Counted from the stretch's first letter, positions 42,271 to 50,824 are shown. The stretch is DNA of 64,000 nucleotides from an uncultured Eubacteriales bacterium (GCA_900540185.1 UQFH01000002.1:124001-188000), one strand, 5' to 3'. A program made the numbers and translations. The notes: a model not told the origin generated them from the letters alone.

Positions 42271-43608
42271 TTAATTCTCTTGTTTTGAAATCGTAGTTAG
42301 CGATGTCGAAAGTGCGAGCACAATCCAAATCATCATAATAATTCGATTTATATAAATTATGTCTTCAAACATTCCGTGCACGAGAATTCCTGAAATCGAT
42401 GCAAGAACGCCGCACGCAAATGTCTTTATATTTTTGCTTTGGGTATTGTAAATCACTCGAAGCGTTTGCACAAGAGACACAATGACCACAACCATAAAGG
42501 TTATAAATCCGGTGTAGCCGCCTTCCGACATAACCTCCAGATATGTGTTGTGGGCATGGAAAATCGGCATTGAGCGGATATATGTTTCAAATGTTTCCTT
42601 GAAAGGCTTGTGTCCGAAGCCGACTCCGACTTGCGGATGGTCCTTCACAACGTCTTTTGTGATTGACCAAATTTTAAAACGATAACTCGTCGAGCTGTCT
42701 TTTACATTTGTGATTGAGAGAATTCTGTTTTGTATGCTTTCCGGAAGGAAATTTATTCCGAGAAGCGCAAACGGAATCGCGAGTGCGATGAGCGGTCTGT
42801 AGTTGAAAAATAAAAACACAAGCGCGCTTACACCGACCGACAAAATACCGCCGCGAGAGAATGTGAGCATGAGTGACAAAAGTAGAAGTCCCGTGATTCC
42901 TAAGAATACAAATTTCTTAAATCCGTCTTTGTGCGCCCAAAAAAGGCTCACCACAATAGGCGTTAGAAGTACGATGTATTCCGCGAAAACATTCGGATTC
43001 ATAAATACCGAATAGGCCCTTGCAGAGATTTGGCTCGAGACGTCAGCATCGACCCATTCTCTCTGAACGGTTCCGAAAAATTTGAACTGGAGTATCCCCC
43101 AAAGGCAAACAAATGCCGCACCGATCGCAAGGCTTGTTGCGACTTTGTTGTAGTCATCTTTTGTTTTTATAGACGTTACGATTGCAAAATAGATTGCGAT
43201 ACCGGCGACATTCATCGAAAAATCGCGAAGTGAGCCGAACATATTGAGCGATGTGAGCGTGTTTATTAAGATAAAAACAAAGACGAGCGCCACCGGCACA
43301 TAAAAAGTGCTCATTACAAATTTTTCTCTTTTATATACATATATGTCCACAATATACAAAAATAAAATCGAAAATGCGCCCATAAGTGTTACCATATCCG
43401 GCAAAAACGGATAGACAATCAAAAAGAGATTGAGTGTTAAAAACTTTCTCTTTGCAAAAAAAGGCACCGCCACAATCATGAGAGCGGCGAGAAAAGCCAT
43501 TTTGTAGTCCAAGAATCTGAGACTTGCCGCAAAAATAAAAATCGCAACGATAGGATAGAGAAGATTCATACTTATCATATTATCTTTTTTTGCATTAATT
43601 TTCTCCAT
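42271..43608 (-). CDS. O-antigen ligase / Wzy-like polysaccharide polymerase
   Basis: A 445-residue membrane protein with about ten to twelve hydrophobic segments. The Wzy_C signature lies in the large late loop: IFHAHNTYLEVMSEGGYTGF, preceded by HPQVGVGFGHKPF, and LTFSRGG appears earlier. Such proteins polymerise or ligate cell-surface glycans; in a Gram-positive this may be a capsule or wall teichoic-like polymer. A GGAGG site precedes the ATG within the end of the upstream gene (14-bp overlap). No glycosyltransferases lie beside it. Confidence 0.82.
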   Translation of the reverse strand: MEKINAKKDNMISMNLLYPIVAIFIFAASLRFLDYKMAFLAALMIVAVPFFAKRKFLTLNLFLIVYPFLPDMVTLMGAFSILFLYIVDIYVYKREKFVMSTFYVPVALVFVFILINTLTSLNMFGSLRDFSMNVAGIAIYFAIVTSIKTKDDYNKVATSLAIGAAFVCLWGILQFKFFGTVQREWVDADVSSQISARAYSVFMNPNVFAEYIVLLTPIVVSLFWAHKDGFKKFVFLGITGLLLLSLMLTFSRGGILSVGVSALVFLFFNYRPLIALAIPFALLGINFLPESIQNRILSITNVKDSSTSYRFKIWSITKDVVKDHPQVGVGFGHKPFKETFETYIRSMPIFHAHNTYLEVMSEGGYTGFITFMVVVIVSLVQTLRVIYNTQSKNIKTFACGVLASISGILVHGMFEDIIYINRIIMMIWIVLALSTSLTTISKQEN

Positions 43609-44065
43609 CTCTGTCCTCCAATTTATATGCGTAGGTGAAAAATCTTACAAAAATCGAAGACTTGTACCACTCATTTCTTATTAAATCTTGGGTAAATTTT
43701 GTTAAATAACAAAGCACCAAAAGTGCTATACTAAGTTTAAGAGGAGCTCCCATTACGACTCCGACAAAGAAAAGAAGAGCGCCCGTAAGAAAAACAATCG
43801 GGGCCTGTTCTTCAAGAAACAAAGCATTAAGAATCTTTGAATCAAAATCGGAAGGAGCTGAATCGGGCTCCATTTTTTTTATTATATCGTATGTTTTTGA
43901 ATACTCAATAATGTCGTCGTCAATCGATTTTCTTACGATTTTCGACTTCGACGGTTTTCTTTTCGGACTGAAAATCCGATAGAGATTTGAATTTTCAAAC
44001 ATATTTCGCATAAGTGCAAAAAAATTGTTGCACGAATTTGCTATAACACTATTTTTCATATACAT
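43595..44065 (-). CDS. Small membrane protein of the Wzy/DUF4330 cluster, unknown function
   Basis: About 156 residues. A charged cytoplasmic N-terminal part (KRKPSKSKIVRKSIDDD) is followed by two hydrophobic segments (around IVFLTGALLFFVGVVMG and LSIALLVLCYLTKFT). No family is recognised. Start choice is uncertain: the ATG at 44065 or 44059 both lie inside the end of the upstream gene. Position between DUF4330 and Wzy-like genes with overlaps on both sides suggests a shared role in exopolysaccharide handling. Confidence 0.6.
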   Translation of the reverse strand: MYMKNSVIANSCNNFFALMRNMFENSNLYRIFSPKRKPSKSKIVRKSIDDDIIEYSKTYDIIKKMEPDSAPSDFDSKILNALFLEEQAPIVFLTGALLFFVGVVMGAPLKLSIALLVLCYLTKFTQDLIRNEWYKSSIFVRFFTYAYKLEDRDGEN

Positions 44066-44537
44066 CAAGCTTTACTAAATATGCTTCCATATTCATGTAT
44101 TTTGTTTTTACGATGTATTTTATACCGACTCTCACTTGTTCGCCGGTTGCCCAATAAGCGTCGCCGTCGTCTTTAAGAGTTGCTTCGATTGTAAATCTGA
44201 CATCGTATTTTCCGGGCACAACTTTGTTCACCCATTCGCCGTCAATTTCGAGCGGCTTTTCGGTCGGTGTCGAATCGATTGAAACGATTTTTCCAATCGG
44301 TCTTGTTCTGTCTGCCCAATATAGCATATCGCCTTCGTGTAACATTTGAACTGTCAAGTCGCGAACATCGCCGACTTCGAAAGTGAGTTTTGCGTCGCGC
44401 ATCATTTCCGATTCGTCAGGCTTTGTGAAATATCTTTTTGCGCCGAAAACGACTGCAAAAATTAAAACCAAAATAATAATCAGGTCCAAAATATTTATAA
44501 GACCGAATAATTTACCTTCTTTATCAATAATTTTCAT
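44049..44537 (-). CDS. DUF4330 family membrane-anchored protein
   Basis: 162 residues. MKIIDKEGKLFGLINILDLIIILVLI (read in two parts: residues 1-13 charged, 14-33 membrane) is the usual start of DUF4330 proteins, followed by an extracytoplasmic beta domain (VGDVRDLTVQMLHEGD, GKIVSID, RFTIEATLKDDG). DUF4330 genes are often found near exopolysaccharide polymerase genes, as here. I start at ATG 44537 behind GGAGG; a TTG at 44549 would place that site inside the gene. Confidence 0.75.
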   Translation of the reverse strand: MKIIDKEGKLFGLINILDLIIILVLIFAVVFGAKRYFTKPDESEMMRDAKLTFEVGDVRDLTVQMLHEGDMLYWADRTRPIGKIVSIDSTPTEKPLEIDGEWVNKVVPGKYDVRFTIEATLKDDGDAYWATGEQVRVGIKYIVKTKYMNMEAYLVKLDVYEK

Positions 44538-44564
44538 TGTAACCTCCAATATTTTTATAATTAT

Positions 44565-44593
44565 ATTGTATATGAAATCTATTTAAAAGTAAA
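44565..44593 (-). promoter_or_regulatory. Candidate sigma-A promoter for DUF4330 operon
   Basis: On the minus strand TTTACT, 17 bp, TACAAT, about 30 bp before the start codon. The same divergent gap (44538-44742) should hold the plus-strand promoter of the PIN-like gene; TATAAT at 44683-44688 is visible there but has no good -35. Confidence 0.5.
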
Positions 44594-44742
44594 GAAATTT
44601 TCATTTTTCAGAAAACATATGGAGTTTGTAATATTAGTTTAAATAAATGAGAGTTATTTCGGGTAAGAATGATAATAGTGGGTATAATAATAACGATAAA
44701 ATTTTTAAAATATTTTTATTATCATGCAAATGAGGTGATTTA

Positions 44743-45309
44743 ATGTTAATATATGTAGATACGGAAAATATGGAGGCCAATTGGGTTGACGTTCTTCCAC
44801 ATTTGGGGGAGAGCGACACGATTTATGTTTTTTATACTAAAAATTCAAAGGGTCTTGATATCGGAAAGCTCGACTTAATAAGAAATGCGAGCGCAAATAT
44901 AATTTTACTTCCGGCATCGACCGGAGACAACGCACTCGACTTTGTGCTTTCAAGCCAGCTTGGAAATAAAATTGACGACGCGAAAACGCACATCATATTG
45001 AGCGGCGACAACGGCTATACACCGCTTGTGAAATTTTGGGAAGAGAGAGCGGAAGTTTTTCTCATCTCCGACATCGAGCAGGTGATAGAATATATAAAAA
45101 CGGGAACAATGCCGAAGGCAAAACCGCTTCCGAGCGGAAGACTCGTAATGGAGATAGATATGCCGGAGGAACAAAGAAGACAGGTTCAAAGCGTTTTGGA
45201 CAAAGTCGGAAACGGCGATTTGAATGCTATATACCAAAGTCTTATAAAGACTTTCGGACAAGAAGAAGGACTTGCAATTTATAAAGAAATTCGTTCAAGA
45301 ATAAGATAA
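44743..45309 (+). CDS. PIN-like nuclease-fold protein upstream of suf operon
   Basis: 188 residues. It begins MLIYVDTENME with an early acidic residue (D6), then TGDNALDFVLSSQLG (acidic motif in the middle) and ILSGDNGYTPLVKFW with late Asp, the layout of PIN/NYN-like nuclease folds. A C-terminal tail (VLDKVGNGDLNAIYQSLIKTFG) is helical. It may cut RNA, but not all three metal ligands can be confirmed by eye. It lies 10 bp before sufC, so it is likely co-transcribed with the Fe-S genes; the reason is unknown. GAGGTGA lies before the ATG. Confidence 0.65.
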   Translation: MLIYVDTENMEANWVDVLPHLGESDTIYVFYTKNSKGLDIGKLDLIRNASANIILLPASTGDNALDFVLSSQLGNKIDDAKTHIILSGDNGYTPLVKFWEERAEVFLISDIEQVIEYIKTGTMPKAKPLPSGRLVMEIDMPEEQRRQVQSVLDKVGNGDLNAIYQSLIKTFGQEEGLAIYKEIRSRIR

Positions 45310-45319
45310 GGAGAGTTAT

Positions 45320-46054
45320 ATGTTATTATCTATTAAAGATTTATATGCAGGAGTAGAGGATAAGAAGATTTTAAACGGGGTGAATCTAGACGTAAACAGA
45401 GGTGAGGTTCACGTAATTATGGGACCGAACGGAAGCGGAAAGAGTACTCTTGCAAATGTAATAATGAACACGGGCGGCTACAATGTCGAATCCGGAAAGA
45501 TTATTTTTAAAGATGAAGATATTACAGATGTGGATACGGACAAGAGAGCACGCATGGGAATTTTTATGAGTTATCAAGCACCTGTTGAAATTCCGGGCGT
45601 AACTTTGGAATCGTTTATAAGAGCAGCTCTCACACAAAGAGACGGCGAAGCTCCGGGATTCTTTGAACTGAGAGACGAAATGGACGATATGATGGACGAA
45701 CTTCACATGGACAAGTCCTACAAAGACAGATATGTAAATGTCGGTTTTTCAGGGGGAGAAAGAAAAAAGAGTGAAATTCTTCAACTCTTAATGTTAAATC
45801 CGGATCTCGCACTTCTTGACGAAACGGATTCAGGTCTTGACGTTGACGCCGTCGACGTTGTCGGAAGAGGAATAAAGAAATTCACTGAAGATAAAAATAA
45901 AAGTATTATTGTCATTACGCACCATCACGAAATTTTGAAATATATCAAAGCGGACTATGTCCACGTTATAGTAGACGGAAAAATTGTAACAACCGGCGAC
46001 AACAGTTTGATGGAAAAGATTGACAAGGAAGGATTTAAAGAATACAGGAGGTAA
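45320..46054 (+). CDS. sufC: Fe-S assembly ATPase SufC
   Basis: ABC-type soluble ATPase (244 aa) of the SufBCD scaffold. Walker A GPNGSGKST (residues ~36-44), MSYQAPVEIPGV typical of SufC, signature FSGGERKKSEI, Walker B LALLDETDSGLD and ITHHH. AAGGAG before the ATG. First suf gene here, in the order C-B-D-S-U. Confidence 0.95.
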   Translation: MLLSIKDLYAGVEDKKILNGVNLDVNRGEVHVIMGPNGSGKSTLANVIMNTGGYNVESGKIIFKDEDITDVDTDKRARMGIFMSYQAPVEIPGVTLESFIRAALTQRDGEAPGFFELRDEMDDMMDELHMDKSYKDRYVNVGFSGGERKKSEILQLLMLNPDLALLDETDSGLDVDAVDVVGRGIKKFTEDKNKSIIVITHHHEILKYIKADYVHVIVDGKIVTTGDNSLMEKIDKEGFKEYRR

Positions 46055-46055
46055 T

Positions 46056-47462
46056 ATGGCTAAGAGAACACAGGTCGACGATATCGACAGAGGTATTTAC
46101 GACACAATATCCGATGTTAAATTTAAAAAGAAACTCGATGCCGGACTTACCAAGGAAATCACTGACAAGATAAGCGCTGAAAAAGGGGAGCCGACATGGA
46201 TGAGAGATTTGAGAAGACAAGCTGTCGACATCTTCTATGAACTAGAAAATCCGGTTTGGGGTCCGGACCTTTCGGAAGTTGATTTGGAGAATATTGTCAC
46301 ATATATAAGTCCGGATGCGGAAATGGAAGACGATTGGTCAAAAGTTCCGACCGAAATCAAATCTATGTTTGACAAACTTGGAATTCCGGAAGCGGAAAAA
46401 GAACAACTCTTAAGCGGCGTCGGAGCGCAATATGACTCCGAAGTCGTTTATCACAATGTTCAAAAGGAACTGACGGATCAAGGCGTAATCTTTCTCGATT
46501 TCGACACGGCTGTAAAAGAACACGAAGACATCGTAAGGAAATATTTCCAAAAGGCAATTTCGCCGAGACTTCACAAATATGCCGCACTTCACTATGCGGT
46601 TTGGAGCGGCGGAACATTTGTGTATGTGCCGAAGGGCGTTCATGTTGAAGTACCTCTTCAAACATACTATAGATTAAACGCACCGGGCGCGGGACAATTT
46701 GAGCACACGATGATTATTGTCGACGAAGGCGGATCATGCAGGTTTATCGAAGGTTGCTCCGCACCGAAGTACAATGTTTTAAATATTCACGCAGGTTCTG
46801 TTGAACTTTTTGTTGAAAAGAACGCAAAGCTCAATTTCACGTCGATTGAAAACTGGTCGAGAAATATGTACAACTTAAACACAAAGCGTGCAGTTGTAGA
46901 GGAAAACGGCAGAATGGAATGGGTAGGCGGCTCGTTTGGCTCGAAAGTAAGCATGCTTTATCCGGGAACGATTTTAAACGGCGAAGGAGCTGTTACCGAC
47001 AATGTCACGCTCACATTTGCGGGAAGCGGACAAATCATTGAAAACGGTGCACAAATAATACACAATGCGAAAAACACGATGAGTAACATCGACTCGAGAT
47101 CAATTTCAAAATCGGGCGGTGTGAGCGTATACAGAGGACTTGTTAAAATTCTTCCGCATGCATCGGGCTCAAAGAGCTCAGGTTCGTGTGAAAGTTTGAT
47201 GCTCGACGACCAATCGAGAGCGGACACGATTCCTGTAATTGTCAACGAATGCAGAGATGGTGTCGTCGGACACGAAGCGTCAATCGGAAGAGTTGACGAA
47301 GAAGTTGTGCGCTATATGATGAGCAGAGGCATAAGCGAAGTTGAAGCAAGAGCGATGATAGTAAGAGGATTTGCGGATCCTATTGCGAGAGAACTTCCGC
47401 TTGAATATGCGGTTGAGATGAACAATCTTATAAATCTTGAATTGGAAGGAACGGTGGGTTAG
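46056..47462 (+). CDS. sufB: Fe-S assembly scaffold protein SufB
   Basis: 468 residues, core subunit that builds the cluster. It shows EPTWMRDLRRQAVDIF near the N-terminus, GVIFLDFDTAVKEH, WSGGTFVYVPKGVHVE, EGGSCRFIEGCSAPKY, and near the end GHEASIGRVDEE, the late conserved block. ATG at 46056 follows AGGAGG; a longer frame inside sufC was not used. 1 bp after sufC. Confidence 0.95.
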   Translation: MAKRTQVDDIDRGIYDTISDVKFKKKLDAGLTKEITDKISAEKGEPTWMRDLRRQAVDIFYELENPVWGPDLSEVDLENIVTYISPDAEMEDDWSKVPTEIKSMFDKLGIPEAEKEQLLSGVGAQYDSEVVYHNVQKELTDQGVIFLDFDTAVKEHEDIVRKYFQKAISPRLHKYAALHYAVWSGGTFVYVPKGVHVEVPLQTYYRLNAPGAGQFEHTMIIVDEGGSCRFIEGCSAPKYNVLNIHAGSVELFVEKNAKLNFTSIENWSRNMYNLNTKRAVVEENGRMEWVGGSFGSKVSMLYPGTILNGEGAVTDNVTLTFAGSGQIIENGAQIIHNAKNTMSNIDSRSISKSGGVSVYRGLVKILPHASGSKSSGSCESLMLDDQSRADTIPVIVNECRDGVVGHEASIGRVDEEVVRYMMSRGISEVEARAMIVRGFADPIARELPLEYAVEMNNLINLELEGTVG

Positions 47463-48398
47463 ATGACTGAAGCGATAAAAGTAAATGAACTGGAATTTAA
47501 AACATTTAACTACCTTGGTGTAAATGAGAAAAAGGTTGAAGACGAAAAACTTGTCGAAGCATTTAAATTTTTGAAAAATGACTTCGGTGAGGAAATTGTT
47601 CTAAAAGATAAATCGCAAATCACAACCGAGCATACTGAATTAAACAGTTTTGCCGTCAACAGAGACAATTTCGTAATCAAAGAAGACGCGCCGATGGAAT
47701 TTGGAATGATTTTTACGGGCGAGATGGATCAAGCGCACAATTTTAAAATTACGCTTGAAAAAAATGCGCACGCAAAAGTATTTCTCCTTTATGATATGTA
47801 CAACAGCGACCTTGTTGGAAATTACGATATAGAAATCGGAGAAAATGCAAAGCTCGAATTTGCACCGCTATTTTTGAAGGGTGCAAGAACAATTTTGGAC
47901 ATTCAGATTCATTTGAACGGTGAAAATTCACAAATTCATATGGAAGGCGGCTATGTTGTCGGAAGTCACAGCGACATGGACATAAATATGTACGCCGAAC
48001 ATGACCACAAAGACACAAACAGTCTTCTTAATATGAACGGTATATTGATGGACGGCGCAAAAAAGAGCTACAAATACACAATCGACTTCCCACGCGGCTC
48101 GACGGGTTCAAAGGGAATAGAAAGCGAAAGAACAATTGCCCTTACAAACAATTTCAAAAATACAGTTGTGCCGGTTCTTTTGGTCGGCGAAGACATGATA
48201 GAGGCGGAACACGGCGCACAACTTACGGAGCCTGATTCAGAAAAACTCGATTATATCTATTCGAGAGGAATTGACAAGAAGATGGCTGAATTTATGGTGG
48301 TCGAAGCGGAACTTTCGCAATCGATCGACATGTTCAACGAAAAGGGCAGAAAATATATATTGGAACGCCTCGAAGATATATTTTTAGGTGATAAATAA
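47463..48398 (+). CDS. sufD: Fe-S assembly protein SufD
   Basis: 311 residues, partner of SufB/SufC. It is shorter than the usual ~430 residues, lacking most of the N-terminal domain. The beta-helix core and end are intact: GYVVGSHSDMDINMYAEHDHKDTNS, DGAKKSYKYTIDFPRGSTGS-type, LLVGEDMIEAEHGAQLTEPDSEKLDYIYSRGID (in pieces). Direct contact with sufB (TAGATG) and sufS (TAATG). Confidence 0.9.
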   Translation: MTEAIKVNELEFKTFNYLGVNEKKVEDEKLVEAFKFLKNDFGEEIVLKDKSQITTEHTELNSFAVNRDNFVIKEDAPMEFGMIFTGEMDQAHNFKITLEKNAHAKVFLLYDMYNSDLVGNYDIEIGENAKLEFAPLFLKGARTILDIQIHLNGENSQIHMEGGYVVGSHSDMDINMYAEHDHKDTNSLLNMNGILMDGAKKSYKYTIDFPRGSTGSKGIESERTIALTNNFKNTVVPVLLVGEDMIEAEHGAQLTEPDSEKLDYIYSRGIDKKMAEFMVVEAELSQSIDMFNEKGRKYILERLEDIFLGDK

Positions 48399-49618
48399 TG
48401 AGTTTAAATCCAATTGAAATAAAAAAGGATTTTCCTATTTTAACGGAAGGCATCCACTATCTTGACAACGCCGCAACGACGCAAAAGCCGGCGCAAGTCA
48501 TAGACTCTCTTGTGGAATACTATAAAACGGAGAACGCAAACCCTCACCGCTCGGCGCACAGACTCGGGCAAATGGCAACGGAAAGCTATGAAAATGCGCG
48601 CGACACCGTTCGACGATTCATTAACGCAAAAAGAGTTGAAGAAGTTGTATTCACAAAAAATGCGACCGAATCTTTAAACATTTTGACGAATTCCTTTCTC
48701 TACACTTTAAAACCGGGCGACGAAATTTTGATTACGATTGCAGAACACCACGCAAACTTTGTAAACTGGCAGGAAGTTGCAAAGAAGACGGGAGCAAAAC
48801 TTGTAATCTCATACTTGAATGAAGACAGAAGTTTAAATACAGATGAACTTTTGGGGAAAATAAATAAAAATACAAAAGTTGTTTCGTTTCAAGAAGCGTC
48901 AAATGTAACGGGATACATCGTCGATGCAAAGGCACTCATAAAAGAAATTCGTGAAAAATGCGATGCAACAATAATTGTTGACGGAAGCCAAAGCGTTCCG
49001 AACAAAAGAACCGACGTTTCCGAAATGGACTGCGACTTCTTTGTCTTCAGCGGACACAAACTGCTCGCTCCGATGGGAATCGGCGTACTCTACGGCAAGC
49101 TTGAAAAGTTGAACAAACTGCCGGCGCTATTATACGGTGGAGATATGATTGAATATGTATATGAAAATGAAGCGACATATCTCGAAGCGCCTTTCAGATT
49201 TGAAGGCGGCACGCAAAACGTCGGAGGTGCGGTCGGACTTGCAAGGGCGATTCAATATCTCGAAAATATAGGAATGGACAATATCCACCAATACGAGATT
49301 GAAATTGCGAATAAAGCATACGAAAAGCTAAGCAATATCGAAGGATTGAATCTTTATACAACTTCAAACGAATCGAGAACTGCGGTGCTTTCGTTTAACA
49401 TCGAAGGCGCTCATCCGCACGACATTGCGACAATTCTCGACTCAAAAGGCATCATGATTCGAAGCGGTCACCACTGTGCGCAACCGCTCCACAGATACCT
49501 CGGAAGACCTTTCAGCGCAAGGGCGTCTTTCTACATCTACAACACAATGGATGAAATCGACGAACTTGTCAAAGGCATAGAACATGTGAAGGAGGTTTTG
49601 CAACTTGGAACTAGATAA
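48398..49618 (+). CDS. sufS: Cysteine desulfurase SufS
   Basis: PLP enzyme of 406 residues that takes sulfur from cysteine. N-terminal YLDNAATTQKP, ANPHRSAHRLG, FTKNATESLN, the PLP lysine in SGHKLLAPMGIG (K221), and the active Cys in RSGHHCAQP (C360) as in group II desulfurases. It overlaps sufD by 1 bp and sufU by 14 bp. Confidence 0.95.
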   Translation: MSLNPIEIKKDFPILTEGIHYLDNAATTQKPAQVIDSLVEYYKTENANPHRSAHRLGQMATESYENARDTVRRFINAKRVEEVVFTKNATESLNILTNSFLYTLKPGDEILITIAEHHANFVNWQEVAKKTGAKLVISYLNEDRSLNTDELLGKINKNTKVVSFQEASNVTGYIVDAKALIKEIREKCDATIIVDGSQSVPNKRTDVSEMDCDFFVFSGHKLLAPMGIGVLYGKLEKLNKLPALLYGGDMIEYVYENEATYLEAPFRFEGGTQNVGGAVGLARAIQYLENIGMDNIHQYEIEIANKAYEKLSNIEGLNLYTTSNESRTAVLSFNIEGAHPHDIATILDSKGIMIRSGHHCAQPLHRYLGRPFSARASFYIYNTMDEIDELVKGIEHVKEVLQLGTR

Positions 49619-50030
49619 TATTTATACCGAACTCATTCTTCATGCATCTTCGGACAAAAAGAACTTCCGAAAAATAGAAAATCCGGACATTGAAGAACTC
49701 GGACACAACCCGTCCTGCGGCGATGAACTCACAATCTACGCAAAAATAAATGACGGGAAAATTGTGGATGCAAGTTTTACTGGTGAGGGCTGCGCAATAA
49801 GTAAAGCCTCAACCTCGCTCATGATCGACGTCATAAAAGGAAAACCTGTCGATGAAGCAAAGGAAATTATCGGAATCTTTTTAAACATGATTCGCGGTGA
49901 AGAACTCTCCAAAGATGAACTCAAAAAACTAAAAGACGCCCGCGTCTTTGAAGGCATAAAAAAACTCCCGGCGAGGGTGAAGTGTGCGACACTAAGCTGG
50001 CATACTATGGAAAATTTACTTGAGAAATAA
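49605..50030 (+). CDS. sufU: Sulfur-transfer protein SufU
   Basis: 141 residues. The three metal/sulfur cysteines are C38 (NPSCGDEL), C63 (GEGCAISKAS) and C127 (VKCATLSW), with the SufU-specific insert between the second and third (GEELSKDELKKLKDARVF). It takes persulfide from SufS. Start TTG at 49605 with GGAGG about 10 nt upstream; no in-frame ATG before the conserved part. The stop is followed at once by a family-A element. Confidence 0.93.
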   Translation: MELDNIYTELILHASSDKKNFRKIENPDIEELGHNPSCGDELTIYAKINDGKIVDASFTGEGCAISKASTSLMIDVIKGKPVDEAKEIIGIFLNMIRGEELSKDELKKLKDARVFEGIKKLPARVKCATLSWHTMENLLEK

Positions 50031-50154
50031 ATTTGCGGTTATTTTCGCGAGAAACGCTTGATTCAATATTTCAGTCGCTGAGACGTACTTTCCAGTACGT
50101 CTCACTCCTAAAATATTTCATCTAAGTGTTTCTCATCGAAAATTCCTCGCAAAT
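50031..50154 (+). repeat. Family-A palindromic element, copy 5
   Basis: Starts at the base after the sufU stop. ATTTGCGG / CCTCGCAAAT ends, CGCGAGAAACGCTTGAT and ATCTAAGTGTTTCTC arms, centre GACGTACTTTCCAGTACGTC. After it, TTTTTGCGTATATGGGTGGGA recurs in part at 50347-50370. Confidence 0.85.
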
Positions 50155-50238
50155 TTTTTGCGTATATGGGTGGGATGATGCTTTTTAGATTTGCGGTCTA
50201 ACTTGCGAATTGTTTTGTAGAAAATAGCAAACACAGCC

Positions 50239-50287
50239 GTAGCGGGATGGCATACGTTGTGACGTAAGGAACAACGATGTCCTCCCG
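50239..50287 (+). repeat. GTAG-hairpin unit C3 (no CAACAACG box)
   Basis: GTAG, CGGGA...TCCCG with CGTTGT/ACAACG inside; GCAAAC precedes it. The downstream box is missing; instead a family-A right half begins about 30 bp later. Confidence 0.7.
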
Positions 50288-50316
50288 CAAAACCTGCGCA
50301 ATCAAAAATTGAGTTT

Positions 50317-50347
50317 GCGTCGCATCTCATCAAAATATCCTCGCAAA
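50317..50347 (+). repeat. Partial family-A element (right half), copy 6
   Basis: GCATCTCATCAAAATATCC then TCGCAAAT matches the right end of family A. A possible left remnant (ATTTGCGGTCTAACTTGCG) lies at 50193-50211, with unit C3 between them. Confidence 0.6.
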
Positions 50348-50384
50348 TTTTTTTGCGTTTTTGGGTGGGAAAGTCTTACAGAAA

Positions 50385-50467
50385 GTAGCGTCGGGTTATA
50401 TCCCGACGCCCATTTTTGTGTCCGTGAAATATATATTATTACCAACAACGCTGTGTTTATAAAATAT
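50385..50467 (+). repeat. GTAG-hairpin unit D1 with CAACAACG box
   Basis: GTAG then a perfect 7-bp stem CGTCGGG / CCCGACG (ending 50408), exactly 34 nt, CAACAACGCTGTG (50443-50455) and TTTATAAAATAT. The hairpin sequence differs from the C units, but foot, spacing and box are the same. Confidence 0.75.
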
Positions 50468-50544
50468 ATTCTCAAAAAATACAACGTGTAAATATTTTAT
50501 ACGTAGATAAAATCGACAATTATATACATTCGTAAACGCAGTAC

Positions 50545-50652
50545 GTAGCGGGACGGCATACGTTGTGACGTAAGGAACAACGATGTCCTCCCGCCATATA
50601 TGTATTTTATACAATATACAACCCTAACAACAACGCTGTGTTCATATAATTT
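50545..50652 (+). repeat. GTAG-hairpin unit C4 with CAACAACG box
   Basis: GTAG, CGGGA...TCCCG (ending 50593) with CGTTGT/ACAACG inside, 34 nt, CAACAACGCTGTG (50628-50640), then TTCATATAATTT. Confidence 0.8.
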
Positions 50653-50789
50653 GTAACCAAAACCCTAACATGATTTATAAACATATTTTCGCAAATTGTT
50701 TTATCGGAATCGGATTTGTCGGTTCAAATAATTTTTATTTTTTAAAATTACATAAACACTTTTTAAACACTTTTTCAAATTTAAATATT

Positions 50790-50820
50790 AAAAAAAGCCC
50801 CGGCGATTGCCGAAGCTTTT
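50790..50820 (-). terminator. Rho-independent terminator after tRNA-Leu
   Basis: On the minus strand AAGCTTCGGC pairs with GCCGGGGCTT (10 bp, two G-T pairs) around AATC and is followed by TTTTTT, 5 bp past the tRNA 3' end. Confidence 0.85.
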
Positions 50821-50824
50821 GTTT

